Shown piece by piece: positions 35,914-43,922 of a DNA stretch of 64,000 nt. Positions within the stretch are counted from its first letter, which is position 1, and each line of letters begins with the position of its first letter. The notes below the pieces were generated by a model. It had not been told where the DNA came from, did not search any database, and saw only the letters and a list, made by a program, of their open reading frames with translations. A program made the translations under genes and the position numbers. The stretch covers positions 556,001 through 620,000 of the forward strand of contig NZ_QQZY01000002.1 of the NCBI RefSeq assembly GCF_003351045.1, read 5' to 3'. This DNA comes from Gaiella occulta. Its GTDB lineage: Bacteria > Actinomycetota > Thermoleophilia > Gaiellales > Gaiellaceae.

Positions 35914-37064
35914 ACCGCGTAGCGGGCGAGCTTCTCGACGTCGACCTCGACGCCGAGGCCGGGGCCGTCGGGGACCATCACCTTGCCGTCCTCGAACCGG
36001 AACGGCGCAGCGACGACGTCGTCGAGGTAGTAGACGCCCGCGATCTCGGGGCCCGGCGCCCCAGCGGGCTTCGTCACGGGGCACACGCTCGGCAGGATCG
36101 CGAGCGGCATCGCCGCTCCGAGGTGGAGATTGGCGGCGTTGCCGATCCCCATCTCGATCGAGCCGCCGATGTCGTGGTACATGCCTAGCACGGCCGCGAA
36201 CTCCGCCTGCTGGCGCGCGCGGTGGAGCCCCCCCGGCTTCGTCACGTAGCAGGAGAAGCACTCCGCGGCCCCGAGCTCGTGCAGCTCGAGGATGTCGTGC
36301 GCCGTCCAGGCCGACTCGTCCGCCATCACTGGCACGTCGATCCGCTCGGCGACACGCGCGAGCGCCTCGACGCCCGCGAGGGGCTGCTCGCATAGGAAGA
36401 TGCCGTACTCCTCCTGCCGCTTCGTCGTCTCGACCGCCTCGGCCACTGTCCGGTAGCCCTCGTTACCGTCCACCCGGATCCGGACGGCGTCGCCGGCCGT
36501 CTCCCGTAGGCGACGCACGAGCTCGACGTCGCGCTCGGGGTCGAGGCCGGTCTTGCACTTGATCGTGCGTGCGCCCTCGGCAATCGCCTGCTCGGCCTCC
36601 GCGATGCAACGATCGATCTCCATGATCCCGAGGGAGTGGGCGACCTCGATCCCGTCGCGCAGCCGGCCGCCGAGCAGCGTCGAGACGGGCACGCCCTGCG
36701 CCTTGCCGGCGATGTCGTAACAGGCGATGTCGACCGCCGCCTTCGCATAGGGGTTGCCCTTCACCACCTTGTCCATGCGTGCGTGGACGATGGCGATCTC
36801 GGCCGGATCGACGCCCCGTATCGCGGGCACGAGGTACGCCTCGACCATGTGCTTCACAGTCTCGGGCGTCTCGCCGTAGAAGCGCCCGTGCGCGCCGCCC
36901 CACGTGGCGATCGCCGGGGACTCGCCCCAGCCCGACAGACCCTCGTCGGTATCGAGGCGGACGATCGCGTGATGCCCGATCGGCGTCTCCATCTTGCTCG
37001 CCCACGTGTGCTCGCGGCGCGACGGTAGCGCCACGAGGAAGACCTCACATCCCGTCACATGCAC
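35910..37064 (-). CDS. Mandelate racemase/muconate lactonizing (enolase superfamily) enzyme
   Basis: A 384-residue enolase-superfamily protein. The KxK active-site pair is in IKCKTG near residue 175, the metal ligands follow in RVDGNEGY, CEQPL and ADES, and MGIGNAANLHLGAAM near 300 is the barrel end. The pattern is that of the muconate-lactonizing, dipeptide-epimerase and N-acylamino acid racemase group. A racemase or epimerase acting on an amino-acid intermediate is a reasonable guess. The GTG at 37064 lies 4 nt after the M24 gene. Confidence 0.85.
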   Translation of the reverse strand: MHVTGCEVFLVALPSRREHTWASKMETPIGHHAIVRLDTDEGLSGWGESPAIATWGGAHGRFYGETPETVKHMVEAYLVPAIRGVDPAEIAIVHARMDKVVKGNPYAKAAVDIACYDIAGKAQGVPVSTLLGGRLRDGIEVAHSLGIMEIDRCIAEAEQAIAEGARTIKCKTGLDPERDVELVRRLRETAGDAVRIRVDGNEGYRTVAEAVETTKRQEEYGIFLCEQPLAGVEALARVAERIDVPVMADESAWTAHDILELHELGAAECFSCYVTKPGGLHRARQQAEFAAVLGMYHDIGGSIEMGIGNAANLHLGAAMPLAILPSVCPVTKPAGAPGPEIAGVYYLDDVVAAPFRFEDGKVMVPDGPGLGVEVDVEKLARYAV

Positions 37065-37068
37065 CGCT

Positions 37069-38196
37069 CTACCCCGCCATCCGCAGCAGCTCGCCCGCCT
37101 CGGAGAACGGCTCGTAGCCGTCCGCGGTGATCAGCACCTCGTCCTCGATCTGCACACCGAACCGCCCCTCGAGCAGCGTCAGCGGCTCGATGCAGAGCAC
37201 CATCCCCTCCTGCAGCGGGATCTCCGTGAGCTCGTTCACGAACGGGTCCTCGTGCAGGGTGACCCCGAGCCCGTGCCCGACGAAGTGGTAGGGCGGAAGC
37301 CCCGCCTCGTCCATTGCCTCGCGGTAGATGCGGTACACGTCGGAGGTCAGCGCTCCCGGGCGCAGTGCGTCGAGGCAGCGCCGGTGGACGCCCATGAGCA
37401 GGTCGTACACGTGCTGCTGCTCGCTTGTCGGCTCGCCGACGACGGCGGTGCGCGCGACGTCGGAGTAGTAGCGGCCTTTCGTGCCGATGATGTCGAGCCG
37501 GATCACGTCGCCGCGCTCGAGCACGCGACTCGTCGGCGGCGCGTTCACCGCCGCCGACCGCGGCCCGGAGCCGACGACGAGCATCGTCAGCCCGTCGCCG
37601 CCTGCCTCGGCATAGCGCTCGGCGACGAAGTTCGCGATCTCGCGCTCGCTCGAGCCGGACCCGAAGCGCCCGCACACCTCCCTTGCGATGCGATCGGCAG
37701 CGCCGCCGATGTCCCTGATCGCCTCGATCTCGGCCGGCGTCTTCACCATGCGCAGCTCCTCGAACAGCTCGTCTGCCCGGACGAGCCGTGCGCCCGGCAG
37801 GGCGGCCGCGAGCTTGCCGTAGTCGGCGTGTGAGAGATGGGTCTCCTCGACGCCGATCGCCGCGCGCTCGACGCCGCGCTGTCGCAGCGAGTCGGCGAAC
37901 ACGAGCACCGGGTCCTCGACGAACTCCTCGTACAGCCGCAGCCCGTCGAGCCGGGACTGGGTGCGCACGACCGGCCCCTCGAGCGCGATCGCGACGAGCT
38001 CGCTGTCGCCGGCCCGCGGCACGATCGCCGCCGCGAGGCGCGAGCGCACCGTCCTCTGCGACGGGGGTGCCGCCCCCGACGCCCAAGCCACGTTCTCGGG
38101 CGACGTCGCCACGAGCGCGTCGAGGCCACGCTCGTCCATCGCCAGGCCCATCTTGCGGACGATCTCGTCGGCGATCCCGGTCAGCTGCTCCGTCAT
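37069..38196 (-). CDS. M24 metallopeptidase-family (creatinase/aminopeptidase P-like) hydrolase
   Basis: A 375-residue pita-bread enzyme. After an N-terminal creatinase-like domain (about 1-135), the catalytic domain carries the metal ligands Asp in RLDIIG, Asp in SDVARTA, His in GHGLGV, Glu in CIEPL and Glu in IEDEV. All are present, so a di-metal hydrolase is expected rather than creatinase, which lacks metal. Non-peptide relatives hydrolyse ectoine or dimethylsulfoniopropionate. Coupled by ATGA to the fusion protein gene upstream. Confidence 0.82.
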   Translation of the reverse strand: MTEQLTGIADEIVRKMGLAMDERGLDALVATSPENVAWASGAAPPSQRTVRSRLAAAIVPRAGDSELVAIALEGPVVRTQSRLDGLRLYEEFVEDPVLVFADSLRQRGVERAAIGVEETHLSHADYGKLAAALPGARLVRADELFEELRMVKTPAEIEAIRDIGGAADRIAREVCGRFGSGSSEREIANFVAERYAEAGGDGLTMLVVGSGPRSAAVNAPPTSRVLERGDVIRLDIIGTKGRYYSDVARTAVVGEPTSEQQHVYDLLMGVHRRCLDALRPGALTSDVYRIYREAMDEAGLPPYHFVGHGLGVTLHEDPFVNELTEIPLQEGMVLCIEPLTLLEGRFGVQIEDEVLITADGYEPFSEAGELLRMAG

Positions 38197-39176
38197 GCCG
38201 TCTCGTCTGCAAACACCTCGACCACGTTCCCGTCGGGGTCGGTGAGGTAGAGGGACAGGCCGTAGGCGCTCGGCTCGGGGCCGCGCACGATCTCGACGCC
38301 CCTGGCCGCAGCCCGCTCCGCCAGCGCGGCGATGCCGGAGCCGCGAAAGGCGAGATGCTCGAGCGGGCCCGCGCCCTCCGGCCGGCCGTTCGTGAGCCCG
38401 AGCCCCTCGTTGGTGGCGATCAGCGGGCGCCCGTCGCGGAAGGCCTCGCGCTTGCGAACGGTGAGCCCGAGAAGCCCGACGTAGAAGGCCTCGGCGGCGT
38501 CGAGATCCGTCACCTGCAGAAGCAGGTGACCCAGCCCGAGCGCGCGGGGAGCCGAAGCGCCGGCGAGCCAGTCGACGACCTCGTCGGAGCGCGCGAGCAC
38601 GCCGAAGTACTGCCCCCACACCGCATGCGCGAGCGGCTCCCACTCGGGGCGCACGGCGGCGATGCAGTCGGTCACCGCGACCACGTCGTAGTCGCGCAGG
38701 TACGCCTCGCGCAGCGTCGTCTCGACGCAGGCGTTCGCGGTCACGCCGCAGACGAGCAACGCCTCGGTGCCGAGCATGCGCAGCATCGCCTCGAGGCGGG
38801 TCTCGTAGAAACAGCCGAAGCGGTGTTTCGTGAAGACGAGGCTCGGGTCGTCGGCGAGCGGCGCGAGCTCGTCGACGAGCTGCGCGTCCCAGGTGCCCGC
38901 GAGCGCCGACACCCGGGCGCGCTTGTGCGTGTGCGACGGAAGCCGCTTGCGGGCGCGTCCGGCGTCGGTCGCGAAGTGCACCTGCTGCGACCACAGCACC
39001 GGGACGCCGGCCGCCTTGCACGAGGAGACGAGACGGGAGACGATCGGAATCGCCGCGGTCGCGGGCGCGACGTTCACGCCGGAGATGCCGAGCGTGCCCT
39101 CGGGGTGGCAGAACGCGTTCTGCATGTCGATCACGAGCAGCGCCGTGCGCTGCGGGTCGAGGGCGGCGAGCGTCAT
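38193..39176 (-). CDS. Isochorismatase-like cysteine hydrolase fused to a VOC domain
   Basis: A 327-residue two-domain protein. Residues 1-205 are a cysteine hydrolase of the isochorismatase / N-carbamoylsarcosine amidase type, with Asp in LLVIDMQNAF, Lys in FTKHRFGCF and Cys in VTANACVETT as the triad. Residues about 215-327 form a VOC domain (LGHLLLQVTDLDAAEAFYV and YLTDPDGNVVEVF). This fusion is unusual. With a hydantoinase gene in the same operon, an N-carbamoyl-amino acid substrate is attractive. Confidence 0.85.
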   Translation of the reverse strand: MTLAALDPQRTALLVIDMQNAFCHPEGTLGISGVNVAPATAAIPIVSRLVSSCKAAGVPVLWSQQVHFATDAGRARKRLPSHTHKRARVSALAGTWDAQLVDELAPLADDPSLVFTKHRFGCFYETRLEAMLRMLGTEALLVCGVTANACVETTLREAYLRDYDVVAVTDCIAAVRPEWEPLAHAVWGQYFGVLARSDEVVDWLAGASAPRALGLGHLLLQVTDLDAAEAFYVGLLGLTVRKREAFRDGRPLIATNEGLGLTNGRPEGAGPLEHLAFRGSGIAALAERAAARGVEIVRGPEPSAYGLSLYLTDPDGNVVEVFADETA

Positions 39177-39367
39177 GCGTCCTTCCGGTCGACGCCGAGC
39201 ACCCCTGCGCGCGCCCAGTTCTCACGCGGGATCTCCTGCAGGATGACGTGCAGGCAGTCCGGCTTCGCATCGGCGTGCTCGACCATCGCTTCGGTGATCG
39301 CCTTCACGAGCGCCCGCTTCTGCTCCAGGGTACGTCCCTCCCAGAGCTGGACGGTGACGACCGGCAC
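39173..39367 (-). CDS. 4-oxalocrotonate tautomerase-like protein
   Basis: A 64-residue tautomerase with the catalytic N-terminal Pro after the start codon (GTG then CCG), and the family pattern VVTVQLWEGRTLEQK. Small proteins of this fold interconvert keto and enol forms and assemble as hexamers. It has a GAGGAGG ribosome-binding site and overlaps the isochorismatase-VOC gene by ATGA. Confidence 0.85.
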   Translation of the reverse strand: MPVVTVQLWEGRTLEQKRALVKAITEAMVEHADAKPDCLHVILQEIPRENWARAGVLGVDRKDA

Positions 39368-39368
39368 C

Positions 39369-39644
39369 TCAGCCTCCTCTCGGCTCGTAGCTCTCGAGCT
39401 CGGCTGCGTCGGCGACGATCACGGCCACCGGCGTGCCGAGCGGCACCGTCTCGCCGACCGCGACGAGGTGCTCCGCCACGATCCCCGACGCGGGCGACGG
39501 CAGCTCCATCTCGACCTTCTCGCTCTCGATCGTCGCGAGCGTCTGGCCCTGCTCGATCGCCTCGCCGACGCCCACGACCCACTCGTTGATGGTCGCCTCC
39601 TCCATCGTGAGGCCGAACTTCGGCAGCTTCACCGTGGCGGCCAT
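39369..39644 (-). CDS. Stand-alone lipoyl-domain protein
   Basis: A 91-residue protein that is only a lipoyl domain. The Lys that would carry lipoate lies in ESEKVEMELPSPASG, in place of the usual ETDKA loop. It has no peripheral-subunit-binding or acyltransferase domain, so a complete 2-oxo acid dehydrogenase E2 is missing from the operon. It may be a free lipoyl carrier like glycine cleavage H protein, or work with an E2 encoded elsewhere. The single-base TGATG junction couples it to E1 beta. Confidence 0.82.
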   Translation of the reverse strand: MAATVKLPKFGLTMEEATINEWVVGVGEAIEQGQTLATIESEKVEMELPSPASGIVAEHLVAVGETVPLGTPVAVIVADAAELESYEPRGG

Positions 39645-40633
39645 CAGTGCGACACCCCCGCCGCGACGAGCGAGCGGACGCCGTCGGCGATGCGCGCGGC
39701 GTCCGGGATGACGAAGCCCTCGAGCTCGGGCGCGTACGGCACCGGGGTGTTCGTACCGCAGGCGCGCACGACCGGCGCCCGCAGGAGCTCGAAGCACTCA
39801 CCGGCGGCGATCGCCGCGATCTCCGCGCCGAACCCTCCGCGCTGCGGCGCCTCGTGGGCGATCAGCAGGCGGCCCGTCTTCTCGAGCGAAGCCCGCAGGG
39901 CCTCGCGATCGAAGGGCACGAGGCTGCGCGGGTCGAGCACCTCCACGGAGATCCCCTCCTCGGCAAGCGCCTCGGCCGCGGCGAGCGCCTCGTGCAGGGT
40001 CTTCAGGTAGGCGACGACGGTGACGTCGCTCCCCTCCCGCGCGATGCGTGCCTGCCCGAGCCGTAGCGCCTCGAGGTCGTCCGGCACCTCGCCCTTGCTG
40101 AAGTAGAGCTGCTTGTGCTCGAAGACGCAGACCGGATCGGGGTCGCGGATCGCGGCTTTCATGAGAGCTTTCGCGTCCTCCGGCGTAGAAGGAGCCACGC
40201 ACTTGAGCCCGGGCACGTGGGTGAACCACGCCTCCAGGCTCTGCGAGTGCTGGGCCGCCGTCGCTCCGGCCGTGCCCGTCACGAGCCGCAGCGTCACCGG
40301 CGCCGTCAGCCGCCCGCCGCTCATGTAGTGGGTCTTCGCCGCCTGGTTGACGATCATGTCCATCGCCAGCGTCGCGAAGTCCGAGAACATGATCTCGACC
40401 ACCGGCCTGCCGCCGAGCAGAGCCGCGCCGACCGCGGCCCCCGCGATCGCCTCCTCGGAGATCGGGGTGTCCAGCACCCGCTCGGCGCCGAAGCGCCTGT
40501 AGAGCCCCTTCGTCACGCCGAAGACGCCGCCGGACTCGCCAATGTCCTCCCCGATCAGGAATACCTGCTCGTCGCGCTCCATCTCCTCGGCGAGCGCCTC
40601 GGCGATCGCCGAGGCGTACGTGATCGTCCTCAT
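39644..40633 (-). CDS. 2-oxo acid dehydrogenase E1 component, beta subunit
   Basis: A 329-residue E1 beta protein of the pyruvate/branched-chain/acetoin type. The N-terminus is TYASAIAEALAEEMERDEQVFLIGED, with GVFGVTKGLY near residue 35 and the FSDFATLAMDMIVNQAAK block near 83. The C-terminal half carries VLDPRSLVPFD. The partner E1 alpha is just upstream, coupled by ATGA. The exact 2-oxo acid or acetoin-like substrate is unknown. Confidence 0.92.
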   Translation of the reverse strand: MRTITYASAIAEALAEEMERDEQVFLIGEDIGESGGVFGVTKGLYRRFGAERVLDTPISEEAIAGAAVGAALLGGRPVVEIMFSDFATLAMDMIVNQAAKTHYMSGGRLTAPVTLRLVTGTAGATAAQHSQSLEAWFTHVPGLKCVAPSTPEDAKALMKAAIRDPDPVCVFEHKQLYFSKGEVPDDLEALRLGQARIAREGSDVTVVAYLKTLHEALAAAEALAEEGISVEVLDPRSLVPFDREALRASLEKTGRLLIAHEAPQRGGFGAEIAAIAAGECFELLRAPVVRACGTNTPVPYAPELEGFVIPDAARIADGVRSLVAAGVSH

Positions 40634-41625
40634 CGCAGCGCCATCCCCTCGTAGCTGTCTGCGTACACGTCCTCAAGCGCCTCCTCGGGTGCAGGGTGCG
40701 GGCTCGCCTCGGCATACGCCGCCGCCTCGTCGAGCGTCTGCTCGACCTCCCCCGCAACCGCGTCGAGCGCTTCCTGCCCGACCCCGTGTTCGGAGACGAG
40801 CCGGGCGCCGAACGTGAGGATCGGATCGCGTGCCATCCACTCTGCCACCTCCTCCGGAGGCCGGTACGCGCCCATGTCGCCCTCGTAGTGGCCGCGGTGG
40901 CGGTAGGTCTTCGCCTCGATCAACGTCGGGCCCTCCCCCGCGATCGCGCGGTCCGCCGCCTCGCGGGCGACGCTATGGACGTCGAGCACGTCGTTGCCGT
41001 CGGCGATCACGCCCGGCATCTCGTAGGAGGCGGCGCGCACGGCGACATCCTTCACCGTCTGGTGGCGATCCTGCCGGGTGAACTCGCCGTAGAGGTTGTT
41101 CTCGCAGACGAAGAGCACTGGCAGCTTCCAGAGCGAGGCGAGGTTGAGCGACTCGTGGAAGGCGCCCTCGTTGGTGGCGCCGTCGCCGAAGAACGAGACC
41201 GCGACGGCCGGAACGCCTGTCCGCTTCAGCTGCAGTCCGGCACCGGTGGCGAGCGGGATGCCGCCGCCGACGATTCCGTTCGCGCCGAGGAACCCGAGCT
41301 CCGTGTCGATCATGTGCAGCGAGCCGCCCTTCGCCCGGTTGTAGCCGTCACGCCGCGCGTAGAGCTCGGCGTACATCCGCGCCGGCGACGCGCCACGCGC
41401 GAGCATGTGGCCATGACCGCGGTGCGTGCTCGTGATCGCCGCGTCGGGGCCGAGCGCGGCGCAGACGCCCACCGCGACCGCCTCCTGACCGATGTACGGA
41501 TGGAGGAAGCCGGGGATCAGGCCGGCCATGCGGAGATCGGCGGCCCGTTCCTCGAAGCGCCGGATGAGCAGCATGTCGCGATACAGCCCGAGCAGGCGCT
41601 CGATCGGCAGATCGATCATGCTCAC
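40630..41625 (-). CDS. 2-oxo acid dehydrogenase E1 component, alpha subunit
   Basis: A 331-residue thiamine-diphosphate subunit. RRFEERAADLRMAG near residue 20, THRGHGHMLARG near 65 and the ThDP motif GDGATNEGAFHESLNLASLW near 145 (GDG followed by N) are the family marks. The GTG at 41625 is preferred because GGGAGGT lies 6 nt upstream of it. An ATG two codons later and an upstream ATG at 41640 are alternatives. No E2 or E3 gene is in this operon. Confidence 0.9.
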   Translation of the reverse strand: MSMIDLPIERLLGLYRDMLLIRRFEERAADLRMAGLIPGFLHPYIGQEAVAVGVCAALGPDAAITSTHRGHGHMLARGASPARMYAELYARRDGYNRAKGGSLHMIDTELGFLGANGIVGGGIPLATGAGLQLKRTGVPAVAVSFFGDGATNEGAFHESLNLASLWKLPVLFVCENNLYGEFTRQDRHQTVKDVAVRAASYEMPGVIADGNDVLDVHSVAREAADRAIAGEGPTLIEAKTYRHRGHYEGDMGAYRPPEEVAEWMARDPILTFGARLVSEHGVGQEALDAVAGEVEQTLDEAAAYAEASPHPAPEEALEDVYADSYEGMALR

Positions 41626-41653
41626 GTACCGACCTCCCATCGCGGCGGCGCAC

Positions 41654-42379
41654 TCATACCGCGGTGAACCCTCCGTCGCAGACGACCGCAGAGCCGACGA
41701 AGAACGAGGCCTCATCGCTCACGAGGTAGGCGGCCACGCCCGCGATCTCCTCCGGCGTCGCGAAGCGCCCGATCGGGTGTGCGTCGCGGAAGTGCTGCGC
41801 GTCGGGTCGCTCCGCCATCAGCGTCTTGAGCAGCGGCGTCTCGGTGGCGCCCGGACAGAGGCAGTTCGCGCGTAGCCCCTGCCGTGCGTACTCGGCGCCG
41901 ATCGACTTCGTGAAGTTGAGCACCGCGCCCTTGGCCGCGGAGTACGCGGCGAGGCGAGGGGCGCCGACGAGAGCCGCGGTCGACCCGAACGTGACGATGA
42001 AGCCGTGGCCCTGTGCCAGCAGACCGGGCAGCGCGGCGCGGCAGCAGAGCCAGGTGCCGCGCAGGCTGACGTCGACGACGCGGTCGAAGTCCTCGATCGA
42101 CGTCTCGTGTGTCGGCCCGATGTAGTGGATCCCGGCGGCGAGCACGAGCGCGTCGAGGCCGCCGAGCGCCTCGCGGGCCTCTACGACGAGGCGCTCCGCG
42201 TCGGCGGCGTCCGTCACGTCGGCGCCCAGGTACGCGACCGCGCCGCTCGAGGTGTCCGGCGCGCGCAGGTCGGCGGCCGCGACCAGCGCACTCTCGGCGA
42301 CGAGCCGCTCCGCCACCGCGGCGCCGATGCCGCCCGCGGCGCCGGTGACGAGCACCCTTCGTCCGTCGAGCCCGCGCAT
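41654..42379 (-). CDS. Short-chain dehydrogenase/reductase
   Basis: A 241-residue SDR with TGAAGGIG near residue 12, AAG near 81, Ser near 132 and YSAAK near 145. The C-terminus ends VVCDGGFTAV as in many 3-hydroxyacyl or polyol dehydrogenases. The TGATG junction couples it to the hydroxypyruvate-isomerase-like gene. The substrate is probably an alcohol intermediate of the pathway. Confidence 0.85.
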   Translation of the reverse strand: MRGLDGRRVLVTGAAGGIGAAVAERLVAESALVAAADLRAPDTSSGAVAYLGADVTDAADAERLVVEAREALGGLDALVLAAGIHYIGPTHETSIEDFDRVVDVSLRGTWLCCRAALPGLLAQGHGFIVTFGSTAALVGAPRLAAYSAAKGAVLNFTKSIGAEYARQGLRANCLCPGATETPLLKTLMAERPDAQHFRDAHPIGRFATPEEIAGVAAYLVSDEASFFVGSAVVCDGGFTAV

Positions 42380-43161
42380 CAGAACGGGAACACCGCCTTG
42401 CATGCGGCGATCTCCTCTTCGGGATCGCCCGTCGGGACGACCTCGAACGTCACCTGCCGGTCGTAGCCGTACTCCTCGAGCACCCGGCGGATCGAGTGGA
42501 AGTTGATCTCGCCGGTTCCGGGAGCGCCGCGACCGGGGACATCGGCGATGTGCACCGAGGCGATCCACGGCAGGCCGTCGACAAGGTTGTCGAGCAGCCG
42601 CCCGCCCACGAGCTGCTGGTGGTAGGCGTCGAAGAACACCCGCAGCTGCGGATGGTCGACCTCGCGGCAGATCTCGAGCGACGCCCCGAAATCGGCGAGA
42701 AAGTACGTCGGCACGAAGACCGTGTTGATCGCCTCGAGCGTCAGCGTCATCGGCGTGCCCTCGACGAGCTTCACGCACTCGCGCAGGCAGTCGACGCAGG
42801 CGCGCCGCTTCCGGGCGTCCGTGAGCGGAGGCCCCGGGAGGAACGTGCCGTCCGGACCGCGGGCATCGGAGAACATGGACAGCTGCAGGAAGCCGAGCCG
42901 CTCCGCGGCGGCAACCGTCTCCGCGAGCGATTCGAGCACGGCGTCGTGCTGTGTGGGGTCGCACAGCGCCCCGCGCGAGTGCCCGAAGACGCAGGCGATC
43001 TCGAGGCCGGTCTCGCGGCAGGCGGCCGCAAGCCCTTCGATGTCCTCCCCGCGCCAGTCCCAGAGATCGACGCGATCGAAGCCGTGCGCAGCGGCGCGCC
43101 GCGCACGCTCGGCGAGTGGAAGGTCGGCCCACATGAACTTGATCGAGACCGCGTACTTCAT
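42379..43161 (-). CDS. Sugar-phosphate isomerase/hydroxypyruvate isomerase-like TIM barrel
   Basis: A 260-residue AP-endonuclease-2-type TIM barrel. The pattern LTLEAINTVFVPTYFL near residue 138, FFDAYHQQL near 182 and SVHIADVPGRGAPGTGEINF near 205 is that of hydroxypyruvate isomerases, with Glu, Asp and His metal ligands. It interconverts hydroxypyruvate and tartronate semialdehyde in known members. The context suggests a short-chain keto or aldehyde intermediate. Coupled by ATGA to the preceding SDR. Confidence 0.85.
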   Translation of the reverse strand: MKYAVSIKFMWADLPLAERARRAAAHGFDRVDLWDWRGEDIEGLAAACRETGLEIACVFGHSRGALCDPTQHDAVLESLAETVAAAERLGFLQLSMFSDARGPDGTFLPGPPLTDARKRRACVDCLRECVKLVEGTPMTLTLEAINTVFVPTYFLADFGASLEICREVDHPQLRVFFDAYHQQLVGGRLLDNLVDGLPWIASVHIADVPGRGAPGTGEINFHSIRRVLEEYGYDRQVTFEVVPTGDPEEEIAACKAVFPF

Positions 43162-43922
43162 GCGGGCCCCATCGTGGCGCCACCGTTGACGAGCACGGTC
43201 TGGCCGGTGATCATGCGGGCCGCGGGGCCGGCGAGGTACGCAACCGCCTCCGCGATGTCCGAGGGGAGGATCGCCTGCTGCAGGCACTGACCCTCGGCGA
43301 CGAGCCGTCGATACTCCTCGGGCACGGTCTGCGCGGTGATCTCCGTCGTCACGAGCCCCGGCGCGACCGCGTTGACGGCGATGCCCGACGGCCCCAGCTC
43401 GCGCGCCATGCTGCGCGTGATCCCGACGACGGCCGACTTGGAGGCGACGTAGTGCATCAGGTTCGCCATGCCGAACGTGATCACGTTGGAGGCGATGTTG
43501 ACGATGCGCCCGACCCCTGCCTCGCGCATCGGTGCGGCGACCGCCCTCGAGCAGAGGAATACGGAGCGGACGTTGACCGTCAGGACGTGCTCCCACTCGT
43601 CGAGCGGAATCTCCCAGAACGGCCGCCGCTCGATGCCGGCAAACAGGCCGGCGTTGTTGACGAGGACGTCGACGCGGCCGTACGTCCCGGTGACGCGTGC
43701 CACCGCATCCTCGACGGCCGCCTCGTCGGTCACGTCTGCCGCCAGGGCGAGCGCCGTGCCGCCGCCCGCCTCGATCGCCGCAACGGTGTCGTCTGCAGGG
43801 AGCAGGTCGATCGACACCACCGTCGCGCCGCGCGCGGCGAGCGTCTCCGCGGTCGTGCGCCCGATCGCGCGAGCGGCGCCCGTCACGATCGCAACCTGCC
43901 CTGCCAACTCCCGGCCGCTCAC
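43158..43922 (-). CDS. Short-chain dehydrogenase/reductase
   Basis: A 254-residue SDR. TGAARAIG near residue 14 differs from the canonical TGxxxGIG by an Ala in place of the third Gly, NNAG is near 90, and YVASK near 157. The C-terminus is typical (ITGQTVLVNGG). It overlaps the aldehyde dehydrogenase gene by GTGA. An alcohol-aldehyde-acid pair with that enzyme is likely. Confidence 0.85.
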   Translation of the reverse strand: MSGRELAGQVAIVTGAARAIGRTTAETLAARGATVVSIDLLPADDTVAAIEAGGGTALALAADVTDEAAVEDAVARVTGTYGRVDVLVNNAGLFAGIERRPFWEIPLDEWEHVLTVNVRSVFLCSRAVAAPMREAGVGRIVNIASNVITFGMANLMHYVASKSAVVGITRSMARELGPSGIAVNAVAPGLVTTEITAQTVPEEYRRLVAEGQCLQQAILPSDIAEAVAYLAGPAARMITGQTVLVNGGATMGPA

